64,000 nt of DNA, from contig NC_087067.1 of the NCBI RefSeq assembly GCF_963678635.1, positions 60,868,594-60,932,593 on the forward strand, given 5' to 3'. Below the pieces are notes generated by a model that was given only the letters and a program-made list of their open reading frames with translations, did no database searches and was not told where the DNA came from. Numbering within the stretch: the first letter of the stretch is position 1; each line of letters opens with the position of its first letter. The position numbers were made by a program, and so were the translations under genes. Positions 8,887-20,208 of the stretch are shown here, piece after piece. Origin of the DNA: Symsagittifera roscoffensis. Lineage: Eukaryota; Xenacoelomorpha; Acoela; Convolutidae.

Positions 8887-8959
8887 GTAAGTATTTTCAA
8901 TCCATTGGTACTTTGAATTTTTAATTTTGGAATATTTCCAAAGTCCCAATTATTTTTAG
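8887..8959 (+). other. Predicted 73-nt leader intron (unit 2)
   Basis: GTAAGT donor at 8887 and TTATTTTTAG acceptor ending at 8959, three bases before the ATG at 8963. It is identical in length and position to the unit 1 intron. Confidence 0.6.
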
Positions 8960-8962
8960 ATA

Positions 8963-11900
8963 ATGCCTGCCCTTAACCGAAACGAAAAAGTGAAATGTGA
9001 GGACTGTGCGCAGGAATACAGGAGAGCAGATGCTGCCAGACATCGAAAAAGATGTGAAAAACAAAAGGAACATAAGTGTCCAAAGTGTCATTTTTATACA
9101 AAGAGCAAAGAGGAGATGGGTTATCAAGTTGCGAAGAATCATGCTCAACCAAGTTCAAAGCAGTCGACAGTTAGTCCTTCTTGTGAACAAGAGTTCCCAA
9201 GTTACTACTCTCTCCAACAACATCCGAAAGGAACATGGAGCAAAACAACAGAAACCAAGTGATACTGTAGCGGACTTGAACAAGATTGTGGAGGAAGAAG
9301 GGGAAAATCGTGAAAAAAAGGAGGAACTTAGTGCCTGTCAACATTTCTGGTGGATACGGAGATGGAAAATGGGAGACATAGGGTATTTAATTTCGAAATG
9401 TCCAAGTTAGATACTAAAATAATTAACGAGAAACTTGAAGAAGTCTTCAACAAGCTCGATTCTTCCGCTAAAATCAACATTACTCTGGGTTTTGTTCTTC
9501 GAAACATTGTGACTGGTGAATAATGTTATTTCTACGCCCATGAAAACAATATTTTATTTGAAAATTCTCATTTACTTTGTACTAAAGCAGACTTGATAAC
9601 AATACAAGAAAAAGTGGAAAATTTTGATATTGTGGAGCAATGTACCCAAGAACGCCAGAACACAAAATGGAGATTAAAGTTGATTACTAACGTTACAATT
9701 CTTACTGCTTTGCTGAAAAACATCCCAATGGGATGTCCGGACTCTGTTTTACCCGAACCTCTACTGAAAAACCATTCTGTTAACTGTCTTTTATCTAACA
9801 AAGACAAGGAAGTTTACAAAGATAATTTGTGTCTTTTCCGCGCAATGGCAATGTACATGAACGGACACAAAGATCTCGACTCTCATACTTCCAGATACTT
9901 TACGAATTGTATATCAAAATCTGGTTATGATCCTAAAAATTTTCGTGGATTTTCTGTAGAAAACTTACCTGTTGTCGAGGAAATTGTGCAAAGAAACATT
10001 TTTATTTACGATTCCGATATCCAAGAAGGAGAATATGTAGGAGAACTAGCTCGAAGAAGTATCCGAAGATTCGACAAAACAGTTAAGCTACTGAGATTTA
10101 ACAATCATATCATTCATACAAATGATATAGATAGTTTCTTCAATTGCTTTCGATGCCCTAGCTGTGACACCTTTTTCCACAAATCAGACCACTTCAATCA
10201 GCATCTCCTGAGATGTAAGGAGCAAGTGAGACATATTTACCCAAAGAATGTGTATGAACTTCGCAAAACTTTGTTTGAAAAGCCAGAGGAATTCATTCTT
10301 CCAGTTTCTGAAGATAACAAGCTCTTCAGTAATCTAGCAATTTTCGATTTTGAATCGATTTGAGTTCCTACAGAGGAATTAAAAGAAACACAAACTACAA
10401 CCTGGCTTGGAAAACATGTCCCTGTTTTAGTCTCTATATCATTGAATCTGATTGATGGTCCCATCGTCTTGTACAACCAGGATCCACAGAACTTGATTAT
10501 TGATTTTGTAAGCAACCTCGAACTGTTAGCTGAAAAAAGTAAGTTGGAGATGAGAAAAAAATTTCAAGATAATGAAAGAGCTGTCAAATAAAGAATGAAA
10601 AAGATATTTGATCAGCTGAACGAACGTGGTAAAAATTTTTCAAGTAATAAATTCGAGTATGAAGACGAATGCATTGAAGATTCGGAAGAAGCAGATATGT
10701 CAACACAATTCTTGCGAATTCAGAAAAATCAACTCATCGATTTGAAACAACATCTGGAGAGATATATGAAAACTTTACCTGTTTTTGGATTTAACAGCGG
10801 TAGATATGATTTGAATGTGATCAAGTCATACTTAACTCCTTATTTAATTCGCGATAAAGAACAAGAAGCATCCGTATTCAAAAAAGCAAATGACTTTAAA
10901 TCTTTCAAGTTTGGAGATGTACAATTTCTCGACATAATGAAGTTTCTGGGAGTAGCAACTACTTTGGACTCTTTTCTCAAAGCCTATAAAGCTAGCGAAA
11001 CGAACGGATTCTTTCCCTATGAGTGATTTGATAACTCAGACAAACTTGGCTTTCCTGAATTGCCACCGTATGAAGCCTTTTTCAGTAAACTTAGAAACAA
11101 CAATCCTCTAGACAAAGACTTCATTGATTATGAGAAGCTTAGAAAAAGTGGGTTTGACGAACAACAGGCACTAAAAAAGCTTCGAATCAAGACTGTTCCT
11201 CCATCTGGTTTGGATAATTACTATTACTTACTAGAGAATTGGAAGAAAAATGGAATGACAGTGTTCAAAGTCTTTTTGAAGTGGTACAACAACAAGGATG
11301 TAGTTCCAACCCTGGAGGCAATTCAAAAAATGATTCAGTTTTATCATAACAAGGGGATAGATATGTTGAAACTTGGATGCACATTTCCAAATCTAGCAAA
11401 CATATGTCTACACAAATCTACAAATTACAAGTTTTATCCATTTTGCGAAAGTGATAAAGACTTGTGTGAAAAAATTAGAGAGGACATGACTGGTGGAACT
11501 TCCATTTTTTCACTCGAAAAGCTGTAGTTGATGAAACATACATCAGAAATTCATCAAAATTTTAAAAAACAATCGTTAGAATTGATGCAAGCCAGCTTTA
11601 CCCTTTCTCAATGTGTCAAGATATGCCAACAGGTCTGTACACGAGATGGGAGTTTGACACTGAAATGCAAAAATTCAAAGCTAGACATAATCGAACTCGC
11701 AAAATTGAGAATATGGTTATGTTTTTGTTATCAAAAATCAGGACCAGAATGTAAAATTGAGAGCTTTTTTACATCTGGAAAACAGAAAAAAATAGACTGT
11801 TTTAATGTTGATGGTTACTGCGATCACTGTAAAACAGTATTCGAAGCAATGGGATGTTACTACCACTTCTGTTCCTGTCAAGAAGCTCGTCCCTCCTTAA

Positions 11901-13308
11901 CAGAACAGAATATTGAGCGAGGAAACAAGAAGAGAGAGATGGATGATATGCGAGGAGAATACATTCAAGAGAAAGGATACAAAGTGGAAGAAATTAGGGA
12001 GTGTGACTGCTGGGAAAGTTTCAAAACCAATGAAAAGATCAAAAATCACGTCAGAACCCATTTTCCCTATAAAAGACCTCTTTCTACAGACTCCCTTCTA
12101 GCAAAAAAAAGATGGATTTCTTTTTGGCTACGTTCAGTGCGACTTAGTTGTTCCAGATGAGCTAAAATCAAAATTTACCAATTTGCTCCAATTTTCAAAA
12201 ACACTGAGGTTGGAAGAAACGATATTGGAGACTACATGAAAAACAATGCAATCGAGAACGAAATGTTAAAGCATCCTCAGAGAATGCTGATATCTAGTTT
12301 CAAGCTAGAAAATGGAACAGTAATAACTCCACTGTTCAACTTTTATATGGAACTTGGATTGCAGTGTACCAAAATTCACCGTTTTGTTAAAAATTCTCCT
12401 CGGAAATGTTTTAATAATTTCGTTCAGTCAGTGGTTGATGCTAGAAGAGAAGGTGATGAAAACCCTTTGTCAGTAGTTGTAGCAGAAACAATGAAACTTT
12501 TGGGTAATTCCTCATATGGATATCAGATCATGGATAGATCCAGGCATACAATCACAAAAAATCTGAACGATGAAAAAACTCACAAGGAAATCAATGAGCC
12601 CTTGTTCAAAAGATTGAATACAATTGAAAAAGACTTGTATGAGGTGGAGTTGTTGAAATCAACCATTGAACACAGAGAACCAATCATCGTTGGACTTTTC
12701 ATATGCAACATGCAAAATTGAGAATGTTGGAACTCTACTATAACTTCTTTGACAAGTTCTGTGATGTGAATAAATTTGAAGAGTTGGAGATAGTCACAGA
12801 CTCACTTTACTTGGCACTTGCCGAAGAAAATTTATAAGACTGTATCAAACCAGATAAGAGAGCTGCTTGGGAAAAAATGAGGGAAAATGACTGTAGAGAC
12901 TCTTTCAAGGCGGATGCAAAATCTAATTTCTTCAATCGAACGTGTTACAGTATGCATAAAAAGCAAGATAAGCGGGAGCCGGGACTTTTTAAAGAAGAAT
13001 TTAGATGTACAGAAATGATATGTTTGTGTAGCAAGACATATTGCTGCTATGACAACAAGTCCGATAAGTTCAAATTTAGCAGTAAAGGACTAAATAAACG
13101 GGTTCTAGAAGATTCTGGAGACGGTCCCATGTTAAAATACAGGAGAGTGCTTGATGAAGCAATTAATCTTAAATCTACTAATAGAGGATTCAGAACTATA
13201 AATCATATGGTTGCTACATATGAACAGACAAAGAAAGGACTAAGCTATTTTTATCCAAAAAGACAAGTACAAGATGATGGAATTCATACAAAACCATTGA
13301 ACTTATAA
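8963..13308 (+). pseudogene. polB: Protein-primed family-B DNA polymerase (pPolB), full-length but inactivated
   Basis: The product would replicate Polinton DNA using a terminal protein primer. In order: zinc fingers (8963-9200), conserved N-terminal region, zinc finger CPSCDTFF..H..H (about 10150-10205), exonuclease motif I DFES (10346), exonuclease II-like FNSGRYD (about 10788), polymerase motif A DASQLYP (11584), motif B KLLGNSSYG (12494-12526), motif C as VTDSLYLAL (about 12788) where the usual first Asp of DTDS is Val, and a Cys-rich tail ending at 13308. Lesions include frameshifts near 9217, 9375, 11510 and 11700, and stops at 9521, 10361, 10589, 11024 and 12835. It is the last gene before the TIR. 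Confidence 0.9.
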
Positions 13309-13374
13309 GAACTGATCTGGTGTACTAAAAATATTCATGATGTCGTGTATTAGTTTCACGATATTAAAACGTAA

Positions 13375-13968
13375 AATGTTGCGGTAAACTTGTTATATAA
13401 TGCAGTGATTTATATACTTTTTTTTTGTAATTTAATATTTTTTCTCAAAAAATTTGATTTTTTTCGAAGTCTCTGCAGGTTTCAGTATCGTTTCAATTAG
13501 ATAGAAAATAAGATTATCGTTTCATTTAGATAGAAAGTAAGATTATTTAATAAATTAGGTCAAATAATAGCTAACCTTATCGTGTTTGGAAGTTTTTTTG
13601 AAATTTTTTCATAAAAATTTACCCAAAAACTCTTACCATTGACTTACCATGAATCAAAAAACAAATTAAAAGTCCTTCATTACACAACCTACACGTAATT
13701 AACCTTTGATATTCACAAACTAGTTAACGCGCCAACATTGTTGCGAACAAACTAGACAAAAACCAAAAATTACGTTTTTCTTACCATTATCTTACCATCA
13801 CACAAACCATATAACCTTACTAACGGTATTCCCTATCTTAATACATTGTAGACTCTATACCCATTCTCAATACATAGCATGAAGGAACCGAAATCTATAA
13901 TGTATCTTAATACTTGGGGTCCGCCATGCACCCCCCCCCCCCCCTGATCAGCCTCAACATCTACTACT
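13375..13968 (-). repeat. Terminal inverted repeat of Polinton L
   Basis: The reverse complement matches 53812-54385 over nearly its whole length. From the outer end inward: CATCTACTACT terminus (13958-13968), a C14 run (13931-13944), copies of a 20-bp phrase TATTCCCTATCTTAATACAT (13827-13846) and variants (13856, about 13894), then several CTTACCAT repeats (ATGGTAAG on the other strand). It is interrupted nowhere. The last about 65 bases before it hold no gene. Confidence 0.85.
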
Positions 13969-14524
13969 TTTTTCCTTGCGCTGCTTTCTCGAAGCAAAAA
14001 AGAGTTCAAAAGAAAAGTTCGTGGTAGCTAGAATAACCAAGATTCTCAGTCACAGATGTCGCAGGTCACAATATTGGCTACATAGATAAGATAGGAGAAA
14101 AGCAGTAAATTCGATTCTGCTTCGTCTGTAATTACATGTTCTAGTTGTCATTTGAGGACACCTGTTTTTTTTTACTTATCCTAAAGTTTTTTGGAAGCAG
14201 CCCTCAAAAAAATATTCTGCGCACGCCACTGGTTTCAGCCAGTATTTTTCTTGAAACTTTATATTTAAAACAATTGGCTGAACTTGTTTAGGTACTGAAA
14301 GACACAACATAATTGAGACTACTCGATTATACACAAGCCCTGAGCGATTTTGCTTCCCTTCAACACCTCTCATGCGATTCAATCAACAGTTGGATTAAAG
14401 TGTATAAGGAGGAATTCAATCAACTTCTATAAATTTTTGAACACTTCATATTTTTGAAATGATTAAAAATAGAAAACCGAAAAATATTACAACCCACTTA
14501 CCGATACGACACACAGTAGCGATC
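13969..14524. other. Unassigned AT-rich DNA
   Basis: I see no gene, RNA or clear repeat here. The first six bases (TTTTTC) would be the right-hand target-site copy of Polinton L. Confidence 0.5.
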
Positions 14525-14905
14525 CAGACGAACCCATTGGCGGTCCGATATAGTTCAAGTCGAGCCCATTGGCGGCCCGATGAACAGGGAATTTGTTAAA
14601 TATCGGCCCGTTGTGGCCCGTTGCTGCTTTTTTGGTAAAAATAAATTTGTTTTAAAACAATTTTAATTGACATATTGCAAAGATTTCGTGCTTCGTGTTA
14701 CGTCGAAATTGTTTCTGCAGTGAATCGGCAGTGAAGGTAGTAGTCATGTCGTTTAGCACACTACAAGCTGTACAGTGAGCACTGAAACATAATATTGGTT
14801 AGTCAATAAAAGTAAGGCCCGTTGGGGCCCGTTGACAAAAGTGAAAACCTCGGCCCGGCCCGGCCCGTTGAGGCCCACTGGCGGCCCGGCCTGTTGACAA
14901 GTATG
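14525..14905. mobile_element. GC-rich hAT-like MITE with 8-bp target duplication
   Basis: About 380 bp rich in GGCCCGTTG and CCCATTGGCGG(T/C)CCG repeats stands out from the AT-rich surroundings. It is flanked by TAGCGATC on both sides (14517-14524 and 14906-14913), the 8-bp target-site length of hAT elements. Its ends, CAGACG and the complement of CATACT, are weakly similar inverted repeats. No coding region. Confidence 0.4.
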
Positions 14906-14913
14906 TAGCGATC

Positions 14914-16416
14914 AAAACAAAGTAAAGGGGCTAGAAACAGCTTTCATTTTTTTAAATTTTGAATTGCTTCGAAACCATTATATCAAATGGAAACACTTAC
15001 AATGCCAAGAAAATAGAATGATTAGCTCTATTTTTGCCAAAACTATCCCAAGCAGCCAAAGTTAACCCAATTTGAAATAGCAAGTTCGACATAAACTTTT
15101 TCAACGCGTTTATAACTTAAACATAGAAACAGTTACATCACACTTCTTGCCTTATTTCGTTACGTGGTAAATAAAGCAATAACAAATAGCTGACAGAAAA
15201 AGAAACGACAGCCAAAAAAACGAAAAACTTTTTGAAAAAGTCGAAAAAGCCATCCAACAAATTTTGTAAGCGATTGTCTCGAATAACATTCAGTTTGTTC
15301 ATTAGATTTCTGACCAAAATTCTTAAGCTGTTATTCACTGACAATACATGGGTTTGCGCCCGTATGGCCAAAAACAAAAAACTTTCAAGATACACAATTT
15401 CAAAAATCTTACGTATCTGCCTAAAGCACTCACATGCAGTCAATTACTTCAAATTACTTCATATGGCAGCTGAGTGAATACCAAATAAGCCTGAAACGTT
15501 AGAGTCGAAAAAAATTTAGAGCAAAGAAAAAAATTTTGTACAAAATTGGAGCTAGCAATTTTACAAGTTACAAGAATGGATCAAAATTATCATAAAAACT
15601 TTTTAAAAACCTTCAAAATAACAAAAAATCTCGTGGTCTGGAAAACCAGCAGTCAAAATTCAAATATATTTTTGAAAAAGCACAGCAAAATCAAGGGTAC
15701 GTTGTAATAGCTACCAGTAGTTTTTATTAAATTGAGTATGTCAGCACCTCTCAATGTACAACAGATAGCAATTATTAGACAAGCTGGTAAACCCCGGAAA
15801 AACCTAATTTGATAAGACTTGACAATCAAAGGACCGGAGAAGTTACAAGTCGACGAACATTTGCCCAGTTTTTTCCATTAGAAAAAAAGGGAGGAAATTT
15901 CTCAATTTAGTTAATGATTTTGCGAAGTGAGTTTGAAAGAAGAACTTGAATGGAAAAAAGCGCTAAATAGTTTCGATTTCTTGTTCTGTTTTTATTTTTC
16001 TGACAACGTCCGCAAGCTATGCTGGTGAGAAACTCAGTAGTGTTCATTAAATGGAGTATCTCAGCACATGTTAATTACAACAGATGTCCACTATTAGACA
16101 AGCTTTTAAACCGCAAAAAAGGCTGATTTAATAAAACTCTTCAATAGCAAGCGTGAAAATCAGAAATTTGAGAGTCTACAAAACTATGTCTAAAAACGTC
16201 AGAAATTGCCAAAATTAGCTTCAAATTTAAACGTGGCTGAGACTGTAGTTCTGATTGAGGTGCTCCAAGATCCTTAAGCACGCAATTTATCTCTAGGTTA
16301 ATCTCAAACATCCTAACTTCTCAATACTTTACAAACGCTTCAGTAGTAAATGCCAGTCATTTTAAGTTATTCATGTTTTCTAAAAGACGCAGAAACTTGG
16401 TGAGTTAGGACCGATG
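14914..16416. repeat. Old dispersed repeats, no gene recognised
   Basis: Segments at about 15700-15930 and 16010-16160 resemble each other and resemble 33600-33900. They share phrases such as AGTAGT..TTCATTAAAT and CAACAGAT(A/G)(T/G)CCA, then TTAGACAAGC. They are probably pieces of one decayed element, perhaps the LINE seen downstream at 36.7 kb. ORFs in this stretch look like chance readings. Confidence 0.4.
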
Positions 16417-16810
16417 TGGTTAACTCATAGAGTAATTTCGGATAGGGTACACCGTCTGCTCGTCACGCTATCTTATTTTCGGCCGGATAGATTCGTGCAA
16501 CTTCTTAGTCTAATACCGATCCTAATCTTACTCTTATACTATCTAGTCTCAGGTTGTTTAACTAGTCTCTGCTAGGCTCAATAGATCTAGGGTATACTGG
16601 TTTATTGCGGCTGCTGAAGTTCTCTTGGAGAGGCAACTAATTTCTAAGTTAAATTCAAATCTCTCTGGTGCTGAAATTACAAGTAATTTCAGCACTTACA
16701 AATAAGTGGGTTGTTAGTTAGATGGATCATGATTGGTTAATTTTAAATACTCTACAGTGGTAAAATATCTAATTTATCCAATCATAAAATGTAGTTTAGA
16801 TCAGGTTCCA
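16417..16810 (-). repeat. 3' LTR of retroelement A
   Basis: About 394 bp, starting TGGTTAAC and ending TTCCA on the plus strand (TGGAA on the sense strand). It is shared with 41277-41673 and 44348-44726 and partly with 33451-33584. It contains a perfect 12-bp inverted repeat around AA (16669-16680 and 16683-16694). GGATGGG on the sense strand just before it could be the polypurine tract. Confidence 0.7.
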
Positions 16811-18340
16811 CCCATCCGGGTTTTACAGAGTTTTTTAGAATTGTCTTTCTGCAATTCAAAGGATGGATGATGGACGTTGGTATTTGGCGAACATCATATT
16901 TCTTCTGGGTTCTCTTGTTAGAGAAGTTCCAGGATCAATCGTTGTGTCTTCTTATGACAACGACTGGGTTTTCTCAACAAACTCAAATCTGATTTCAGAA
17001 TGGTTGGCTATGACAGGTTTTTCTGTTTCATGTAGAGAATTTCTTTTGTGTTTGACATTGTCTGGGAATGGCGTGGAGATTGTGCGTGGAGGGGATGCCT
17101 GGTTACTCGGATCTGTACGTATATTTGAACATCGAGGTGGTCATTGGTCTAGTTCAATGAAGTCCTTTTCTGCGAAGTCAAGTCGTACTCTAAATCCTTT
17201 GAGTTGTGATTGTGGACGGCATATTGATTGTGGTTGGTCATTCTTTTTCGAGTGTAGTGGGGTCATTTTGTCTTTGGATGTTCGTCTTTGGTGTTGTATG
17301 CTGATCTATATACTGCATGGTATAATTTACATTTTATAAAATTTTTATTAGTTCAGTGTTTTAATGATGATTTTGGTTATTTGTTTTCACAAAAGCTTTT
17401 TGTTTTAGTTCGGTTATTTTGAAGAGTTACTCACCCTTGAGTACCTCTTATTTAAAATAGAAGTATGGTCACAAAGCGTGGATGTAGCGCGGTGGGTTAG
17501 GCCGGCTATAGAGCATGCTCAGGACGTCATCTCTGGTTGGTTAGGCCAGGAGTGGGAGTATGATTTCGTGCGGTTTCTGTGAGAGGTCCTGTTATGTGAT
17601 AACGTTTCATGTCGGGTTTGTGGTGGTTTTTCTTATGTTTCGTTGGTTGTGTCCTTTTTTCAAAAATCAAATTGTTTTCGGTATGGGTTTGTCTTTCGAC
17701 TTTTTTGTGTTTTATTTATTCTTTCTTAGACTTAATAATAGTCTTCAAAAGAATAAATTATCCAGTTTTAAACTGGGTTAATCCGGTTTGGGTACTGTTG
17801 GTTTTCTTTTCTTAGTCATGCTGTTATTCTGTGTGTTGTGGTGTTTAGTAAGCTACGTTGGTTAGTTTTGTTTAGTATATAATTCCTTTCCAACCGGGTT
17901 TGAAAGTTTGAAACTTGTTATCGTGTGTTAGAGTTGTTGAGTGTGAAAACTTAAAACTGAAATTCATTATTTAAACCATTCTTCGTGGGTGAGCTGTGCG
18001 AGTTTGGATAGAATTCTTGTGCGAGTGAATGAAAATATCAAAAGGTTAGTACTGCATTTTCATCTTATCAATTTACTACATAGAATTTCAATGTTACTGC
18101 TAGTTTTGGGGAAAAATTAAGTTACAAATTTTCATCATTACTAAATTTACTGCTTTTGGGGAAACAATTTATAAATTAATTTACTACATTGGTATGAATT
18201 TTATTGAATTTAACTAGTGCAAAACTTTAATAGAGTTTTGAAGAATTTGAAGAAGTTTTCTATTTTTTATTTTTCTTTTGTGTTTTTTGCAGATGATCGT
18301 GGGATGAAGACTAAAAATCTAAATGAGACATGGATAAAGA
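16811..18340 (-). other. 3' untranslated region of retroelement A
   Basis: About 1.5 kb between the 618-residue ORF and the 3' LTR, without a convincing gene. It is conserved in C (41674-43253) and B (44727-46370). A GC-rich block with two GGTTAGGCC phrases (17466-17558) is especially well conserved. ORFs on the plus strand here are not preserved between the copies. Confidence 0.6.
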
Positions 18341-18351
18341 ATGGTTAGTTT

Positions 18352-20208
18352 TTAATTTGAATTTGTTAGTGAAGAATATGTATAAATTATACTTACCTGT
18401 TGCTCGTCGGGGAAAAAACCGTGGGGGAAGATGTCGTGTATTATGTCGGAATTTGTTAGTAATTTTGCTAGTATGCGAATGATGTTTTTAGTTTGAAGCA
18501 GTGGCCAAAGCAATTGAAGCGCTTTAATAGTTTTTAGTTCTTCAGTGCCAACTGCAAACTCATAAGGTGTGTTTTGGATGAGATTATATAATTTGTGATT
18601 GTATTTAGTGTTGTGGATGAATTCTAATATTGGGAAATCTATAGGTTGAATAAATTCATGTGGGATAAGGAAGGGTCTGGATTCTTCTGCGTTAAGGGTC
18701 TTCGTGATGGGACAAAAAATATACATTTGAGTTATGGGATCATAATTGCGAAGAATACCGTGAAGGTTATTATCTTTGATGCAATATGTGAAGTTAAGAA
18801 AAAATGGTGAAGTGTATTTAGAGTTAATAAACTGAAAACGGTGGTGTGGTTGTCTTGATGGAGTGTGCAGGTCAAAATGATTTTGTATGAAGCGATAGTA
18901 TGTATATGTGTGGGTTTGTTTAGTACGTAACATAATGTCGTGTGAGCAGTGCAAATCGCGTTCATGTGGTGCAAGGAAATTAAAGGTTAGTGAAAATAAT
19001 TGAAATCTTTCTTTAAAACTTTCGTAAGCTTGCATGTCGGTTAGTGCTTCAGAAATGACGTGGTCGAATTTGCGATCAAATATATTGAGTGTAAATACAT
19101 ATGGTGTTTTGATGAAGAATTTTTCTGTGATTTGTGGGTTAGCGAAGCGATCATCATCTAAAAATTGGTCTTGGTTAGCTCGGATGATGTTATGATCGTA
19201 ATATTCTAGCATATATTCGTTAGCTCGGGGTGCAGTGTTTGTTTTTAGTGACTTTTTATATCCTATATAAGTAAATTGTCTATGTGTTAGTGGTGTGGTG
19301 AGTCGGTATAGCATATCTTGATTTCTTTCTATATCGATGTGAGTATTAGATAATGGTAGGCAAAGGGGATTAGTGAAATGATAATATGATGTCCAATGAA
19401 GTGTAGGCATTAAAACATGTTCGTCTACAAAGCTACGTGTGGCGTTAGTGTCATGAGGGGTGTTTAAAGTATACTGTGGAAATGAAGGTAGGGTGATTGT
19501 TAAAAAATCTTTCGTGTTAGTGTGATTTGGATGATTAATATATTCACGGGCTCTTCCTGGTTTTGTTGGAAATGGATGGTTTGGGAATTTTCTTTTGAAA
19601 GTGCGATAAGCTCTATTAGTGCTATTTGATGATTCGGTGGGTGTGGATGATGATGCTAATGATGCGGTATAAGCTGAAGAGAGTGTAGGGGTAGGTGGGT
19701 TTGATGATTCTATTGTGGATGAAATCTGATTTATAGTGGGGGTGTCAAGGTGGAAGGGTTGTTGTTGTAGGGTGATAAAATTATCTAGTTCTTGGGAGAT
19801 TTGGGGAGTATCTGGAGAATTGGATGATCGGTCTGATTGAAATGAAGAGTAGGTTGGGGTGACCTGGGAAGCGTGAGAGGGTGTAGAAATGGATGGGAGT
19901 GGGTTATTTGGTGGGATTGGTTGAAAAGGGGGTGTTGAAAAAATTGAGGAGTTGGTTTGAAAATTATTGGATGGAGATGGTTCAGAGTCTGCAAATTCAT
20001 CAGGGGTTTCAATATTAGGGTTATTGAGTGGTGAAAATGAGTATAAAACTGAAATATGTGAATTAGTGTCTGAATTCATGCCTGATGTTATATTATTGAA
20101 TGGGAAATCGGGTGGCGGGAAAGCAAAAAGTGGAATTATTGTAATTGGAGTGTTGAGGTTGGTTGGGTGGGAATTTGAGCGGTGTAGGGATCCAAGTTGT
20201 CGGCTCAT
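18352..20208 (-). CDS. 618-residue accessory protein of the retroelement
   Basis: The ORF is intact from the ATG at 20208. Residues about 1-215 are Pro/Ser/Thr/Asn-rich and likely disordered (for example TPDEFADSEPSPS). A basic patch (RAYRTFKRKFPNHPF, about 200-215) leads into a C-terminal part of about 390 residues rich in Tyr, Phe and His that looks folded, with no signal peptide or membrane segment. I do not recognise the family. It lies downstream of env, the place of accessory genes in complex retroviruses. A decayed homologue occupies the same place in copy B (46385-48150), showing it belongs to the element. Confidence 0.65.
   Translation of the reverse strand: MSRQLGSLHRSNSHPTNLNTPITIIPLFAFPPPDFPFNNITSGMNSDTNSHISVLYSFSPLNNPNIETPDEFADSEPSPSNNFQTNSSIFSTPPFQPIPPNNPLPSISTPSHASQVTPTYSSFQSDRSSNSPDTPQISQELDNFITLQQQPFHLDTPTINQISSTIESSNPPTPTLSSAYTASLASSSTPTESSNSTNRAYRTFKRKFPNHPFPTKPGRAREYINHPNHTNTKDFLTITLPSFPQYTLNTPHDTNATRSFVDEHVLMPTLHWTSYYHFTNPLCLPLSNTHIDIERNQDMLYRLTTPLTHRQFTYIGYKKSLKTNTAPRANEYMLEYYDHNIIRANQDQFLDDDRFANPQITEKFFIKTPYVFTLNIFDRKFDHVISEALTDMQAYESFKERFQLFSLTFNFLAPHERDLHCSHDIMLRTKQTHTYTYYRFIQNHFDLHTPSRQPHHRFQFINSKYTSPFFLNFTYCIKDNNLHGILRNYDPITQMYIFCPITKTLNAEESRPFLIPHEFIQPIDFPILEFIHNTKYNHKLYNLIQNTPYEFAVGTEELKTIKALQLLWPLLQTKNIIRILAKLLTNSDIIHDIFPHGFFPDEQQVSIIYTYSSLTNSN

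Larger units (their letters stand above)
6711..10801 (+). repeat. Tandem duplication, unit 2
   Basis: This is a direct copy of 2511-6706. At its right end the copy continues into the rest of pPolB, showing unit 2 holds the original gene continuity and unit 1 is the truncated duplicate. The junction at 6706-6711 joins pPolB sequence (AACAGCGGT) to the TGCAAAAA spacer (ACATGTATGC). Confidence 0.85.
1..13968 (+). mobile_element. Polinton/Maverick copy L, decayed, right-hand part
   Basis: This is the part of a Polinton running from its centre to its pPolB-side terminus; the left part lies outside the window. The order is a central set of small leftward genes, a rightward 189-residue-type gene, further small leftward genes, then rightward pPolB and a TIR ending in CATCTACTACT at 13968. 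That terminus fits the 5'-AG...CT-3' ends usual for Polintons. The polymerase has many stops and frameshifts, so the copy is dead. It carries an internal 4.2-kb tandem duplication. It is related to, but clearly diverged from, copy R at 53812-64000. Confidence 0.85.

Noticed and set aside
13931-13944. C14 run (and G11 at 53836, G-run near 50780) as a functional G-quadruplex
   Set aside because: These are single homopolymer runs whose length may be unreliable; the first two are simply part of the TIR.
14176-14382. 68-codon minus ORF
   Set aside because: No similarity, no conserved partner and low coding character.
16863-17339. 158-codon plus-strand ORF in the retroelement UTR
   Set aside because: It is antisense to the element, and the equivalent regions of copies C and B (about 41730 and 44780) have the frame broken. 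It looks like chance openness.
17481-17530. tRNA A-box-like TAGCGCGGTGGGTTAG
   Set aside because: There is no matching B box or cloverleaf; kept only as part of the conserved UTR block.
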